Assembly (NCBI GenBank): GCA_963692995.1 | Contig: OY843611.1 | Location: forward strand, 2,294,001-2,358,000 | DNA: 64,000 bases | Source: Bin87 sp963692995 | Lineage (GTDB): Bacteria; Chloroflexota; Dehalococcoidia; Lucifugimonadales; UBA3495 | Direction: 5' to 3' | Shown: one piece after another, positions 40,336-48,209 of the stretch | Numbering within the stretch: the first letter of the stretch is position 1 | Layout of the letters: each line of letters begins with the position of its first letter | Translations under genes and position numbers: made by a program | Notes under the pieces: generated by a model | Told to the model about the DNA's origin: nothing | The model's input: the letters and a program-made list of their open reading frames with translations, nothing else | Database searches by the model: none

Positions 40336-41538
40336 TCACCACGCCGACCGGAGCACCGCTTCGAGTTCCGCTGCTCCGTTCACGGGTCGGACGTTGCGAT
40401 GCAGGCCGAAATCGGTCAAGGCATCCTCGGCGATGGCGGGTATGCCCGCTTCGGACACCCCTACGTCGCGCAGCCTGACCGGCAGGCCGATGGCCTCGAA
40501 AAAGGCGGTCACGGCGTCGGCTGCCGCATCGGCCGCCTCGATGTCGGACGCTCCGGGTTCGCGGACGCCGAGAGCATCAGCGACACGGGCCTGGCCGGCA
40601 GCGTTGTGATCCCGGTTGAATCGCATACCCGGCCCGGTGATGATGGAATACGCCGCGCCGTGACTGCAATCAGGGCAGCGCGTATCCAGGCTGTGGGCGA
40701 GGGCGCTAACCACCCCCAGGGCGGAACCGCCGGCTCCGGTGTCCCCGGCTCGGTTGTACATGAACGATGCCGCGCATAAGTTGACCCGCGCCGCGCCGTC
40801 GTCCGGCGACTTGCGCGCGGCCGGCAGGTTTTCCACCAGCAGACCTAGCGCCCCGAGCAGATCGGCGGTGGCCATGGCATTCAGCCGGGAGGCTTGCAGT
40901 GCGCTGATTACGCCGCTGAATAGCGAACCGGCTGCGCTGACGCACAGCTCGGCGGGCGCGGTGAGCAAGGCTTCGGTGTCCCAGATCACTGCCGTCGGCC
41001 GTGTTTTCGGATCGAACAGCTCCAGTCGGTGGCCGGTCTCGCCGTCGATGACGGCGGCGCCAGCACGGGTCGCGGCGGTGGTGGGAGTAGTCAATACCAG
41101 GATGTTGGGAATTTTGGGGGCCATCAAGCGAGGGCTGATGGGAGGCTGTCCGGGCGGGTATTTCGTAGCGTGGTCATGGGGATCGCCGCCTTCGGCCAGC
41201 AGGATGATGATGGCCCGCGCCGTCACTACCGCGCTGCCGCCGCCCACCGCGATGATGAGGTCCGCGTTAGCCTCACGCGCTTTGCGGCAACCGTCCAGCG
41301 CCGCCGCCGCCGGCGAGCCGGTACGAACCTCATCAAATATTCCTGCCGGCGGTTCTCCCAACGCCTCCGTCACCCGGTCCAGCAGGTTGGTGCGTTTGGC
41401 TACCGACTGGCCACAGACCACAAAGGGCCGCGTCGCGCCGGCGCGCCGGACTGCGGCACGCAGGTTGGCTAGAGCGTCGTCCCCGGCAAAGACGCGGACC
41501 GGATAGGCCGTATGACGAAATGGACTGACGGCAGGCAT
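40336..41538 (-). CDS. Iron-type alcohol dehydrogenase-like protein with altered metal site
   Basis: A 400-residue member of the group III (iron-dependent) alcohol dehydrogenase/maleylacetate reductase superfamily. It keeps the N-terminal Rossmann half (DLIIAVGGGSAVVTARAI) and the C-terminal SALAHSLDTR and DCSHGAAYSIITGPGMRFN segments with two His. The usual GGGSxxDxAK reads GGGSAVVTAR, the GTGSE motif reads AATRAG, and the DALxHxxE helix that gives the Asp and first His ligands reads SLFSGVISA. So two metal ligands appear absent. ATG 41538 has AAGGTG upstream. It may be a metal-independent or non-catalytic relative. Confidence 0.85.
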   Translation of the reverse strand: MPAVSPFRHTAYPVRVFAGDDALANLRAAVRRAGATRPFVVCGQSVAKRTNLLDRVTEALGEPPAGIFDEVRTGSPAAAALDGCRKAREANADLIIAVGGGSAVVTARAIIILLAEGGDPHDHATKYPPGQPPISPRLMAPKIPNILVLTTPTTAATRAGAAVIDGETGHRLELFDPKTRPTAVIWDTEALLTAPAELCVSAAGSLFSGVISALQASRLNAMATADLLGALGLLVENLPAARKSPDDGAARVNLCAASFMYNRAGDTGAGGSALGVVSALAHSLDTRCPDCSHGAAYSIITGPGMRFNRDHNAAGQARVADALGVREPGASDIEAADAAADAVTAFFEAIGLPVRLRDVGVSEAGIPAIAEDALTDFGLHRNVRPVNGAAELEAVLRSAW

Positions 41539-41655
41539 AGATGCACCTTGCAAGCTGGGATTCGGCGAAAGCTGGAATTCGGCTGAACGCCTGAAGCAGT
41601 GTACTATCTAGCCGTGTGGCCTGCCACGCGAGTCTGGTAAAATTACGGTGCGATT

Positions 41656-42120
41656 ATGACAGTGCGCCGTTCAAAGCCGAGTGCTTCGTTGCCAAATCGC
41701 CTGGCCCGTTATCGCAGCCAGGCGCTGCGGCTGCTGGAATCGGCCCAGGTTTCCATGCGGCGGGGACAGTGGAACCAGGCCGAGGAATTGTTGTGGGGGA
41801 GCCTGGTGGCGGCGGCCCGGGGAGTCGCATTGTGGCATGGCGAGCCAACGGACAGCGATGCCGACCTGCGGGATTTCGTGCGTCGTTTGGGACAACAGGA
41901 ACGGGACCGCTATATCCGGGACGCCTTTGACCATCTGTCGGCGCTAACTGAAGCCGCCGAGCGCGTCCGCGAACGTCGCAGCCGGGTGGACTATCTGTTC
42001 ATGGCGATGGATGACCTGACAGAGGCCATTGAACGGCTGACGGCCCGGATTCCGGGCGGCGACGCGCCGATGCCCGCTGCGGACCCCGACGATGCTGCGG
42101 CGGCCGATGCGGGCCGGTAG
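41656..42120 (+). CDS. PaREP1/HEPN-like helical protein
   Basis: A 154-residue, almost entirely helical protein resembling the PaREP1/PaREP8 group of the HEPN superfamily. The two-helix core is RLARYRSQALRLLESAQ with GQWNQAEELLWGSLVAAARGVAL, and YIRDAFDHLSALTEAA contains R-D-A-F-D-H, which fits the HEPN ribonuclease motif Rx4H. The C-terminal tail is Ala/Asp-rich. It ends six bases before mtaB and is probably co-transcribed with it. No nucleotidyltransferase (MNT) partner is present, so a toxin role is not supported by context. Confidence 0.75.
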   Translation: MTVRRSKPSASLPNRLARYRSQALRLLESAQVSMRRGQWNQAEELLWGSLVAAARGVALWHGEPTDSDADLRDFVRRLGQQERDRYIRDAFDHLSALTEAAERVRERRSRVDYLFMAMDDLTEAIERLTARIPGGDAPMPAADPDDAAAADAGR

Positions 42121-42126
42121 GTTGCT

Positions 42127-43428
42127 ATGCCCGGAACCGTCACTATCGAAACGCACGGCTGCAAGCTGAACCAGGCCGACACCGTCCTGCTGGCCCGGCA
42201 ATTCGCACACGCCGGCTATCGCCTGGTGGACCGCAAACGCGATGCCGACATCATCGTGGTCAACACGTGCACCGTCACGGCAACTGCCGACTCAAAAGCG
42301 CGCCAGGCGCTGCGGGCCGCCCGCCGGGCCAATCCCGACGCCGTGGTGGTCGCCGCCGGCTGCTATCCGCAACGGGCTGCCGACGAATTGCGCCGGATGC
42401 CGCAGGTTTCGCTGGTCGTGGGCAATCGCGAGAAACCGAAATTGGCAGATCTGGCTATCGCGGAACACAATCGGCTAACGGTCGCCCCACCGAACTCAAT
42501 CCTCACCTCCCAAGTCGAAATCGGTCCCGGCCTTTTGCGACGCAGCCGGGTCATGGTGAAGATACAAGAGGGCTGCGATCAGGTTTGCGCCTACTGCATC
42601 GTGCCCAAAGTCCGGGGCCGCGAGCGGAGCATTGCGCCCGACGAATTAGTAGCCGCGGTGCGTCGCCACGTCGCCAATGGGTTCCGGGAAGTTACGTTAA
42701 CCGGCACCCAGCTGGGAACCTATGGGTTTGATCTGGAAGGGGTGGGCCTGTCGCTGCTCCTGGGTCGGCTGCTGGCGGAGACGGACGTGCCGCGACTGCG
42801 GGTCTCCTCACTCCAGGCTCATGAGATTACTCCCGACATCTTGGAGCGGTGGGAAGATCCCCGTCTCTGCCCCCACTTTCACGTGCCGCTGCAAAGCGGG
42901 GCCGACGCCACGCTCAAGGCGATGCGGCGCCGATACGATGCGGATACCTATCGCAAGGCGATCAACACTATCCGAGACACGGTTGACGGGTCATCCATCA
43001 CCACCGACGTTATAGTCGGCTTCCCCGGTGAAAGCGGCGCCGATCATGACGCTAGCCGGCGCCTGATCGAGGAGGTAAGCTTCGCCGACTGCCACGTGTT
43101 TCCCTATTCGCAGCGCCCAGGCACTACCGCCCATTACTTGCCGGAGCAAGTGGACCCGAGGGAGAAACGTCGCCGGGCCGCCGAAATATCCGAGGCGGCC
43201 GAGAAGGGATTTCTGGCTTATCGCGAAGGGCTGGCCGGCCAGACGCGCCAGGTACTTTGGGAAACCGCCCGGCCCGCTAACGAGGGATTGCTCACGTGGA
43301 GCGGTTTGACCGACAACTACGTTCGGGTATCCACGTGGACCGGTGACGATTTAGCGAATTGCATCACGCCGGCCCGTTTGGCCGGGCTGGACGGCAAGGT
43401 AATGCGCGCCGAGCGGCTGCCGGCCTGA
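42127..43428 (+). CDS. mtaB: tRNA t6A37 methylthiotransferase MtaB
   Basis: A 433-residue radical-SAM enzyme that adds a methylthio group to t6A37 of ANN-decoding tRNAs. The N-terminal MTTase domain has ETHGCKLNQAD, VNTCTVT and AAGCYPQ, giving the three cysteines of the auxiliary cluster. The radical-SAM motif is CDQVCAYCIVPKVRG (CxxxCxxC), followed by EVTLTGTQLGTYG and the C-terminal TRAM-like region. GCKLNQ rather than GCQMN distinguishes it from MiaB. The start ATG at 42127 overlaps nothing. Confidence 0.94.
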   Translation: MPGTVTIETHGCKLNQADTVLLARQFAHAGYRLVDRKRDADIIVVNTCTVTATADSKARQALRAARRANPDAVVVAAGCYPQRAADELRRMPQVSLVVGNREKPKLADLAIAEHNRLTVAPPNSILTSQVEIGPGLLRRSRVMVKIQEGCDQVCAYCIVPKVRGRERSIAPDELVAAVRRHVANGFREVTLTGTQLGTYGFDLEGVGLSLLLGRLLAETDVPRLRVSSLQAHEITPDILERWEDPRLCPHFHVPLQSGADATLKAMRRRYDADTYRKAINTIRDTVDGSSITTDVIVGFPGESGADHDASRRLIEEVSFADCHVFPYSQRPGTTAHYLPEQVDPREKRRRAAEISEAAEKGFLAYREGLAGQTRQVLWETARPANEGLLTWSGLTDNYVRVSTWTGDDLANCITPARLAGLDGKVMRAERLPA

Positions 43429-43447
43429 TGCAATGGCAAACGGTCGG

Positions 43448-44278
43448 TTAGAAATCAACCGGCCGCAGGTAGCTCACGTTCTGCCGGCGTTCCAGGTAAC
43501 CGGCCCTGATCTCGTGGCCGTGGGGAAACAGGAATAGCCAACCCTGATTTTCCCCCTGGTCCAGGATGTCGCGTTTCTGACAGAACGTGGTTTCCGGTTC
43601 GTAGTCGAAGGACGAGATGACGGTGAGGCCCAGGTGGTGGGGGGTAGGCACCAAATCCCCCAAGTACACGATGCGCTCTCCGCCGTGAGTGAAAATCGCA
43701 ATCTGATGCCCAAGGCAGTGTCCGTCGGTCACTACAAGGCTCAAACCCGGAAACAACTCGGTGTCTCCGTCCAGTAGTTCCAGTTGTCCCCGTTCCACGA
43801 TGGGCGCGAAATCTTCGAGACGGAAGGCTCCCGCGTTGCGCAACGAAGGATTCTGGGCGTCTTCCCAGCTGGCCCGCTGCACGTAATACGTGGCTTTGGG
43901 AAACGAAGGCACCATGTCGCCCAGCCGGTCCATGCGGGTGGACCCCCCGGCGTGGCTGAAATGGAGGTGGGAAAGCACCACCGCGTCGATATCCCGGGGG
44001 CCCAATCCGACGCTCTTGAGGCTACGCATCAAGCGGCTGGGCACTAGCCCGTACAGCTCCTTGTCTTGAGGGTTGCTCTTCGGGCCAATGCCGGTATCCA
44101 CGAGGATCCGGCGGCCATTAATCTCGAATAGTGGGCAGTTCTGGCCCATGGTCAGTCGGTTCTTACGGTCGGTCGAAACCAGGTTTTCCCACATCATTTT
44201 GGGAAAGCTGCCAAAACAGGCCCCTGCGTCAACTTTGAATACGCCGTCACTGATGATCGTTGCGCCACTTGATGTCAT
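43448..44278 (-). CDS. MBL-fold hydrolase with HxHxSH motif
   Basis: A 276-residue metallo-beta-lactamase-fold protein similar to quorum-quenching lactonases and related hydrolases. It has ILVDTGIGPKSNPQD, the metal motif VLSHLHFSHAGG, DGHCLGHQIAIF and YLGDLVPTPHHLG. The family motif is HxHxDH; here Ser replaces the Asp, a ligand of the second metal and often the catalytic base. The protein is otherwise complete. It is convergent with mtaB. Substrate unknown. Confidence 0.88.
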   Translation of the reverse strand: MTSSGATIISDGVFKVDAGACFGSFPKMMWENLVSTDRKNRLTMGQNCPLFEINGRRILVDTGIGPKSNPQDKELYGLVPSRLMRSLKSVGLGPRDIDAVVLSHLHFSHAGGSTRMDRLGDMVPSFPKATYYVQRASWEDAQNPSLRNAGAFRLEDFAPIVERGQLELLDGDTELFPGLSLVVTDGHCLGHQIAIFTHGGERIVYLGDLVPTPHHLGLTVISSFDYEPETTFCQKRDILDQGENQGWLFLFPHGHEIRAGYLERRQNVSYLRPVDF

Positions 44279-44579
44279 GCGCGGTTTCTCCTTGCCAAAA
44301 CGATAGAATCGGCTATCCGTTCCCTAGCCGCCGCCACCACCCGGTTTGTATGATTTGAACGGTATGGATAAGGCAGTGCTTTCTTGGTATAGCGACGCTG
44401 GAAGCCGTCAAAATACTCCAGCCATCGAAAACGCTGGAGCCTACTTTACAACTCTCGATTCGCCGGGCGTCAAGCAGAAAAATCGGCAGATTTTGGTTAA
44501 ATTTCTAAAATGACGCCAACGCAGCGCTGGAGAGGAGAGACGTCATACCGCCTCAAGCGGTGGGATTAGGCCAGGTCTA
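44279..44579. other. Intergenic region with a possible 49-codon ORF
   Basis: This 301-base gap is less GC-rich than its surroundings. Besides the small frame at 44364 it holds the inferred start region of the potassium channel gene. No strong -35/-10 pair is evident. Confidence 0.4.
44364..44513 (+). CDS. Possible 49-residue small protein
   Basis: An ATG-to-TGA frame of 49 codons with a balanced composition: MDKAVLSWYSDAG at the start, a middle AYFTTLDSPG, and a basic end KQKNRQILVKFLK. No ribosome binding site is clear. The lower GC content of this stretch hints at either transferred DNA or a remnant of a longer gene. No family is recognised. Confidence 0.3.
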   Translation: MDKAVLSWYSDAGSRQNTPAIENAGAYFTTLDSPGVKQKNRQILVKFLK

Positions 44580-45509
44580 ATGAGCGAGGTTCCGTCTTCA
44601 AACTCCGGCGGGCCGGCGGGCTTGCGGCGACGGGCCTACGCCCTGTTGGAACCCACCGCCGGCGCTGAATTTCGGCACGTCAGTCAGGGATCCGCCAAAG
44701 CCTCCCTTCTGGTGGAAGCGATCCTGGTTGCGGTTATTCTCATTAATTCGATGGCTCTCATCCTGTGGACCGTGCCCGACTTGGCCTCGTCTTACGGCTT
44801 CTGGTTCCATATCGTCGAGTACTGCACGGTATCCGTTTTTCTGGCTGAGTATGTCCTCAGGCTCTGGATCTCCCCGGAGGCGGCCCCCGACCCGACAACC
44901 GCCGGCTGGCGTCAGCGCTGGCGCTACGTCGTCTCTCCCCACGCCCTGGTGGACGCCGCGGCTTTGGCCCCATCGGTCATCGCCGTGGCCATTTTGCTGT
45001 TCGGCGCCGGTGGCCCCAGCCTGTCCTTCCTGCTCGCCGCTCGCCTGCTAACCCGCACCGCCAAGCTGGCGCGCTACTTCCCGGCGGCGCGCCGGCTAGG
45101 GATGGCTTTACGCGAGAAAAGCGGACAGCTGCTGACCACCGTAGCCGCGCTGCTCGTTGCCTTGGTGATTGCGGCTACCCTGATGTACTTTGCCGAAGGG
45201 GAAGCCCAGCCCGAAGTCTTTTCCAGCATTCCGGCGGCGATGTGGTGGAGCGTGGTTACGCTTACGACCGTGGGTTACGGCGACACCGTACCCGTCACCC
45301 CAGTTGGCCGCGGGCTAGCTGCCATCATCGCGGTGCTGGGCATCGGCTTGTTCGCCCTGCCGGCTGGGATACTCAGCGCCGGGCTGCTGGAGGCCGATGC
45401 TGCGGAAGACTCACCCGGCGCCAGGCGGCCCGCGCCTGCGCCGGCGCCGGGCGGCGACCGGTGCCCCCACTGCGGCCAGCCAATGCCGGGAAACCGGGAA
45501 CCCGACTAG
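44580..45509 (+). CDS. Voltage-gated-type potassium channel with zinc-ribbon-like tail
   Basis: A 309-residue six-helix cation channel. S1 lies around residues 44-64, S2 75-96, S3 121-142 and S4 146-167, with spaced basic residues (AARLLTRTAKLARYF). S5 lies around 185-205, followed by the pore with selectivity filter TVGYGD (230-235) and S6 246-271. It would allow K+ flux across the membrane in response to voltage. The cytoplasmic tail ends in an Ala/Pro linker and CPHCGQPM, half of a zinc ribbon; a tetramer would bring four of these together. Its last four bases overlap the end of convergent gltX. Confidence 0.92.
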   Translation: MSEVPSSNSGGPAGLRRRAYALLEPTAGAEFRHVSQGSAKASLLVEAILVAVILINSMALILWTVPDLASSYGFWFHIVEYCTVSVFLAEYVLRLWISPEAAPDPTTAGWRQRWRYVVSPHALVDAAALAPSVIAVAILLFGAGGPSLSFLLAARLLTRTAKLARYFPAARRLGMALREKSGQLLTTVAALLVALVIAATLMYFAEGEAQPEVFSSIPAAMWWSVVTLTTVGYGDTVPVTPVGRGLAAIIAVLGIGLFALPAGILSAGLLEADAAEDSPGARRPAPAPAPGGDRCPHCGQPMPGNREPD

Positions 45510-46978
45510 AGTGCGGCGAGTTTCTCCGCCGCTTCCGATAACCGCCCGAGGACCCGTTCCTGGCCCATCACCTCCATCAGCTCAAAGAGCGGAGGCGTCG
45601 CGGCGCGCCCGGTGACGGCGGTGCGGAGGGCGCCAAAGAACTGCCGCCCCGACCAGCCCAATTCGGCTCCGGCGCCCCGCAGCACGGCTTCCAGGTTCTC
45701 GTGGTTGAAGTCGGTGACGGCCACGGCGGCCAGATCGGACTCAGCCCGGCGAATTGCGGCCAGCGTGCCGTCGGTGTCCATACCCCGCTGAACCAGGGCC
45801 GTCGCGTCATACTCCAGCGTGTCTGCAAAGAAGTAGGAGAGCATACCCGGGGCATCGGCCAGGGTTTTAAGCCGCTCCTGCGCCAGGGGCACGATGCGCA
45901 GCAGGTAGTCTCGGTCGATGGGCAACAGGGCATCAGAATAGTCCCGTTCCAAAAACGGGAGTATGCGGTCGGCCAAAGCTTCGGTATCCAGCCGTCTAAT
46001 GTACACCCCGTTCATCCACTGCAACTTGTCCAGATCGAAAATGGCGGCCGGCTTGCCTACCCGCTCCAGGGTGAAGTTGCTCCGGATGGTGTCTCGCGTC
46101 ATCACGTCGGTTTCGCCGTCCAGCGACCAGCCCAGCAGGGCCATGAAGTTGATCAGCGCTTCCGGCATAAATCCGTCGTCGCGGTATTCCATCAGCGAAG
46201 TCGCGCCGTGCCGCTTGGATAGCTTAGCCCGGTCGGAGCCGAGGATCATGGGCAGGTGGCCGAAGACGGGCATGGGCAAATCGAGGGCCCGAAACAACTG
46301 AACGTGGCGCGGCGTGCTGGGCAGCCATTCCTCCGCCCGCAGTATGTGGCTTATCGCCATGGCGTGGTCATCGACCACCACCGCCATGTGATAGGTGGGA
46401 AACCCGTCGGACTTCACCAGCACAAAGTCGTCGGTGAGTTCGTTCTGCCATTCCACGTGGCCCCGGATGGCGTCGTCCACGGCGGTCGTGCCCGACTGGG
46501 GCATGGCAAAGCGCAGCACCGACGGCATCCTAGCCGCTTCATTGGCGTCGCGTTGGGCATCCGAGAGATACCGGCAGTGGCTGTCGTAACCCTGGCGCTG
46601 CTTGTTGCGGGCCTGCTCTTTACGCAGCTCGGCCACGCGCTCCGGCGGGCAGTAGCAGCGATAGGCCTCCCCGGAGGCAATAAGGCGCTGGGCGGCGGCG
46701 TGATAACGCTCCAGTCGCTCGGACTGGAAATATGGGCCGTAGGGACCGCCGACCCGGGGGCCTTCGTCCCAATCGATGCCCAGCCATTCCAGCCCGTCCA
46801 GAATGTGATCCACCGCCCCTTCGGTGATGCGCCCCTGGTCGGTATCCTCCACCCGCACGACGAACTGCCCGCCGTTGCGGCGAGCGAAGAGCCAGTTGAA
46901 CATGGCCGTGCGGATGTTGCCGATATGCGGGTTTCCGGTAGGGCTGGGCGCGTAGCGGACGCGGACGGAGCTGAGCAT
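45506..46978 (-). CDS. gltX: Glutamyl-tRNA synthetase
   Basis: A 490-residue class I synthetase charging tRNA-Glu. The HIGH-equivalent is VRYAPSPTGNPHIGN at the N-terminus; RVEDTDQGRITEGAV follows, then ILRAEEWLPSTPRHVQLF and the KMSKS-equivalent KLSKRHGATS. A C-terminal anticodon-binding region completes it. ATG 46978 has GAGGAG nine bases upstream. A perfect TATAAT on the minus strand (47091-47086) may be its -10. A separate glutaminyl-tRNA synthetase is nearby. Confidence 0.97.
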   Translation of the reverse strand: MLSSVRVRYAPSPTGNPHIGNIRTAMFNWLFARRNGGQFVVRVEDTDQGRITEGAVDHILDGLEWLGIDWDEGPRVGGPYGPYFQSERLERYHAAAQRLIASGEAYRCYCPPERVAELRKEQARNKQRQGYDSHCRYLSDAQRDANEAARMPSVLRFAMPQSGTTAVDDAIRGHVEWQNELTDDFVLVKSDGFPTYHMAVVVDDHAMAISHILRAEEWLPSTPRHVQLFRALDLPMPVFGHLPMILGSDRAKLSKRHGATSLMEYRDDGFMPEALINFMALLGWSLDGETDVMTRDTIRSNFTLERVGKPAAIFDLDKLQWMNGVYIRRLDTEALADRILPFLERDYSDALLPIDRDYLLRIVPLAQERLKTLADAPGMLSYFFADTLEYDATALVQRGMDTDGTLAAIRRAESDLAAVAVTDFNHENLEAVLRGAGAELGWSGRQFFGALRTAVTGRAATPPLFELMEVMGQERVLGRLSEAAEKLAAL

Positions 46979-47280
46979 GGCGGGTTATCTCCTCAAATTG
47001 CGCGGCGCGCGCCCAGACTGGGGGTTGGGCAACCGGCGCGACGCTGTTTTACTGACGATGTTTCTTGACGCCGGCATCGCCATTGATTATACTGTATGTT
47101 AATTGCCCTCCCGGGCGGGTGCCTTGAAAAGGCCCAAAGGGGTTATTTTCTGCCCGAGTCGCGTCCATAGATGAACCAACTATCAAATGCGCTGTCTCGT
47201 TCTTCGGCTGAAAATCGTTTCAGCATTTCCCGACAGCCCAACTGCTTCGGCCTCGCGCGGGATTAACAAAACTGACTGGT
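46979..47280. other. Intergenic region between gltX and the methyltransferase gene
   Basis: This 302-base stretch holds the gltX leader and a TATAAT on the minus strand at 47086-47091. A GC hairpin CCCGGGCGGGT lies beside it. No protein frame is convincing and no restriction endonuclease gene is present next to the methyltransferase. Confidence 0.45.
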
Positions 47281-48201
47281 TCAGAATAGACCGGGCATTT
47301 TACGATGGTTGCCTGGACCCTCAGGATTACCGTCCTGCCAAGTGATGCCTTCGCATTGGCATCCGATTACCAAGCCTTCTTGCATCGCGTGGCGCAGAGA
47401 TTCGGTGGCGCCCAGGTGGTAATAGTGGGAGAAGGTGGCGATTTCGTAGCCGGCGAACCAGTCAAACAGGCGGTCGTTGCGCCGGAACCGATTTTCCACC
47501 CACATTGAGTAGAGGAAGCGGCACGGCGCGCCTTTGAGCGCCTGCGTCAGTTCGTACCCGTCAGGTTCGCTCCAGCGGTTGTAGTAGTCAGTGAAGCGTC
47601 CCGAATAGGGCGGGTCGGCGTAGATGAAATCCGCCTCGGCAACGTTGCCGATAACCTCACGCCAGTCGGCGCAGACGAACTCCCAATCCCGCTCCCGTAT
47701 GGCATCGGCGGCCCATTGCACCTGGTTGCATATCTTGGTGATGTAGGCGGGGCGGAACCGCTCCGGCTTTTTACAGAAGGGCGTGTTGAATTGCCCTTTC
47801 TGATTAAACCGCATCAGCCCGTTGAAGCAAGCGCGGTTTAGAAACAGGAAATCCAGCGGGTCGCCCTCCAGATTGAAACGTTCCCTGATTTGGTAGTAGC
47901 GGTCCCCGCCGTCAACGCGCAGCCGTTCTCCCTCTTGTTGCAGGAAGGCTTGGGCTCGGGCGGCGGTAATCCGTCCGTCTTGCACTGCCCGGTAAAAGTC
48001 AATGACCGGAACACAGGAATCGGCCGCCAGCGCCCGCGGCGGCCGGATGTTTAGCAGCACCGCCCCGGAGCCCAGGAACGGCTCTACCCAGCGGCCTCGC
48101 CAGTCCCAATCGATGTGGCTGGCGATGAAGGGCGTCAGTTTGGTCTTGATGCCCTGGGTCTTGATGGGCGGCGCTTTGGGTTGCAGCGGCGCGGTAAGCA
48201 T
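47281..48201 (-). CDS. DNA adenine-N6 methyltransferase, D12 class, orphan
   Basis: A 306-residue SAM-dependent enzyme. The SAM-binding motif is VEPFLGSGAVLLN, the FLFLNRACFNGLMRFN block is typical of Dam/DpnM/MboI-type enzymes, and the catalytic motif is YADPPYSGRFTDYYNRW. It methylates adenine in a short DNA site; GATC is common for this family but cannot be shown here. No restriction enzyme gene adjoins it, so it is an orphan methyltransferase, possibly used in mismatch repair, replication or gene control. It starts eight bases after glnS and is likely co-transcribed with it. Confidence 0.92.
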   Translation of the reverse strand: MLTAPLQPKAPPIKTQGIKTKLTPFIASHIDWDWRGRWVEPFLGSGAVLLNIRPPRALAADSCVPVIDFYRAVQDGRITAARAQAFLQQEGERLRVDGGDRYYQIRERFNLEGDPLDFLFLNRACFNGLMRFNQKGQFNTPFCKKPERFRPAYITKICNQVQWAADAIRERDWEFVCADWREVIGNVAEADFIYADPPYSGRFTDYYNRWSEPDGYELTQALKGAPCRFLYSMWVENRFRRNDRLFDWFAGYEIATFSHYYHLGATESLRHAMQEGLVIGCQCEGITWQDGNPEGPGNHRKMPGLF

Positions 48202-48209
48202 GGGCCCGA

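Noticed and set aside
41656..42120. HEPN-MNT toxin-antitoxin pair
   Set aside because: Neither neighbour is a nucleotidyltransferase; the downstream gene is mtaB.
42127..43428. MiaB rather than MtaB
   Set aside because: The N-terminal motif GCKLNQAD and the overall pattern fit MtaB, whereas MiaB has GCQMN.
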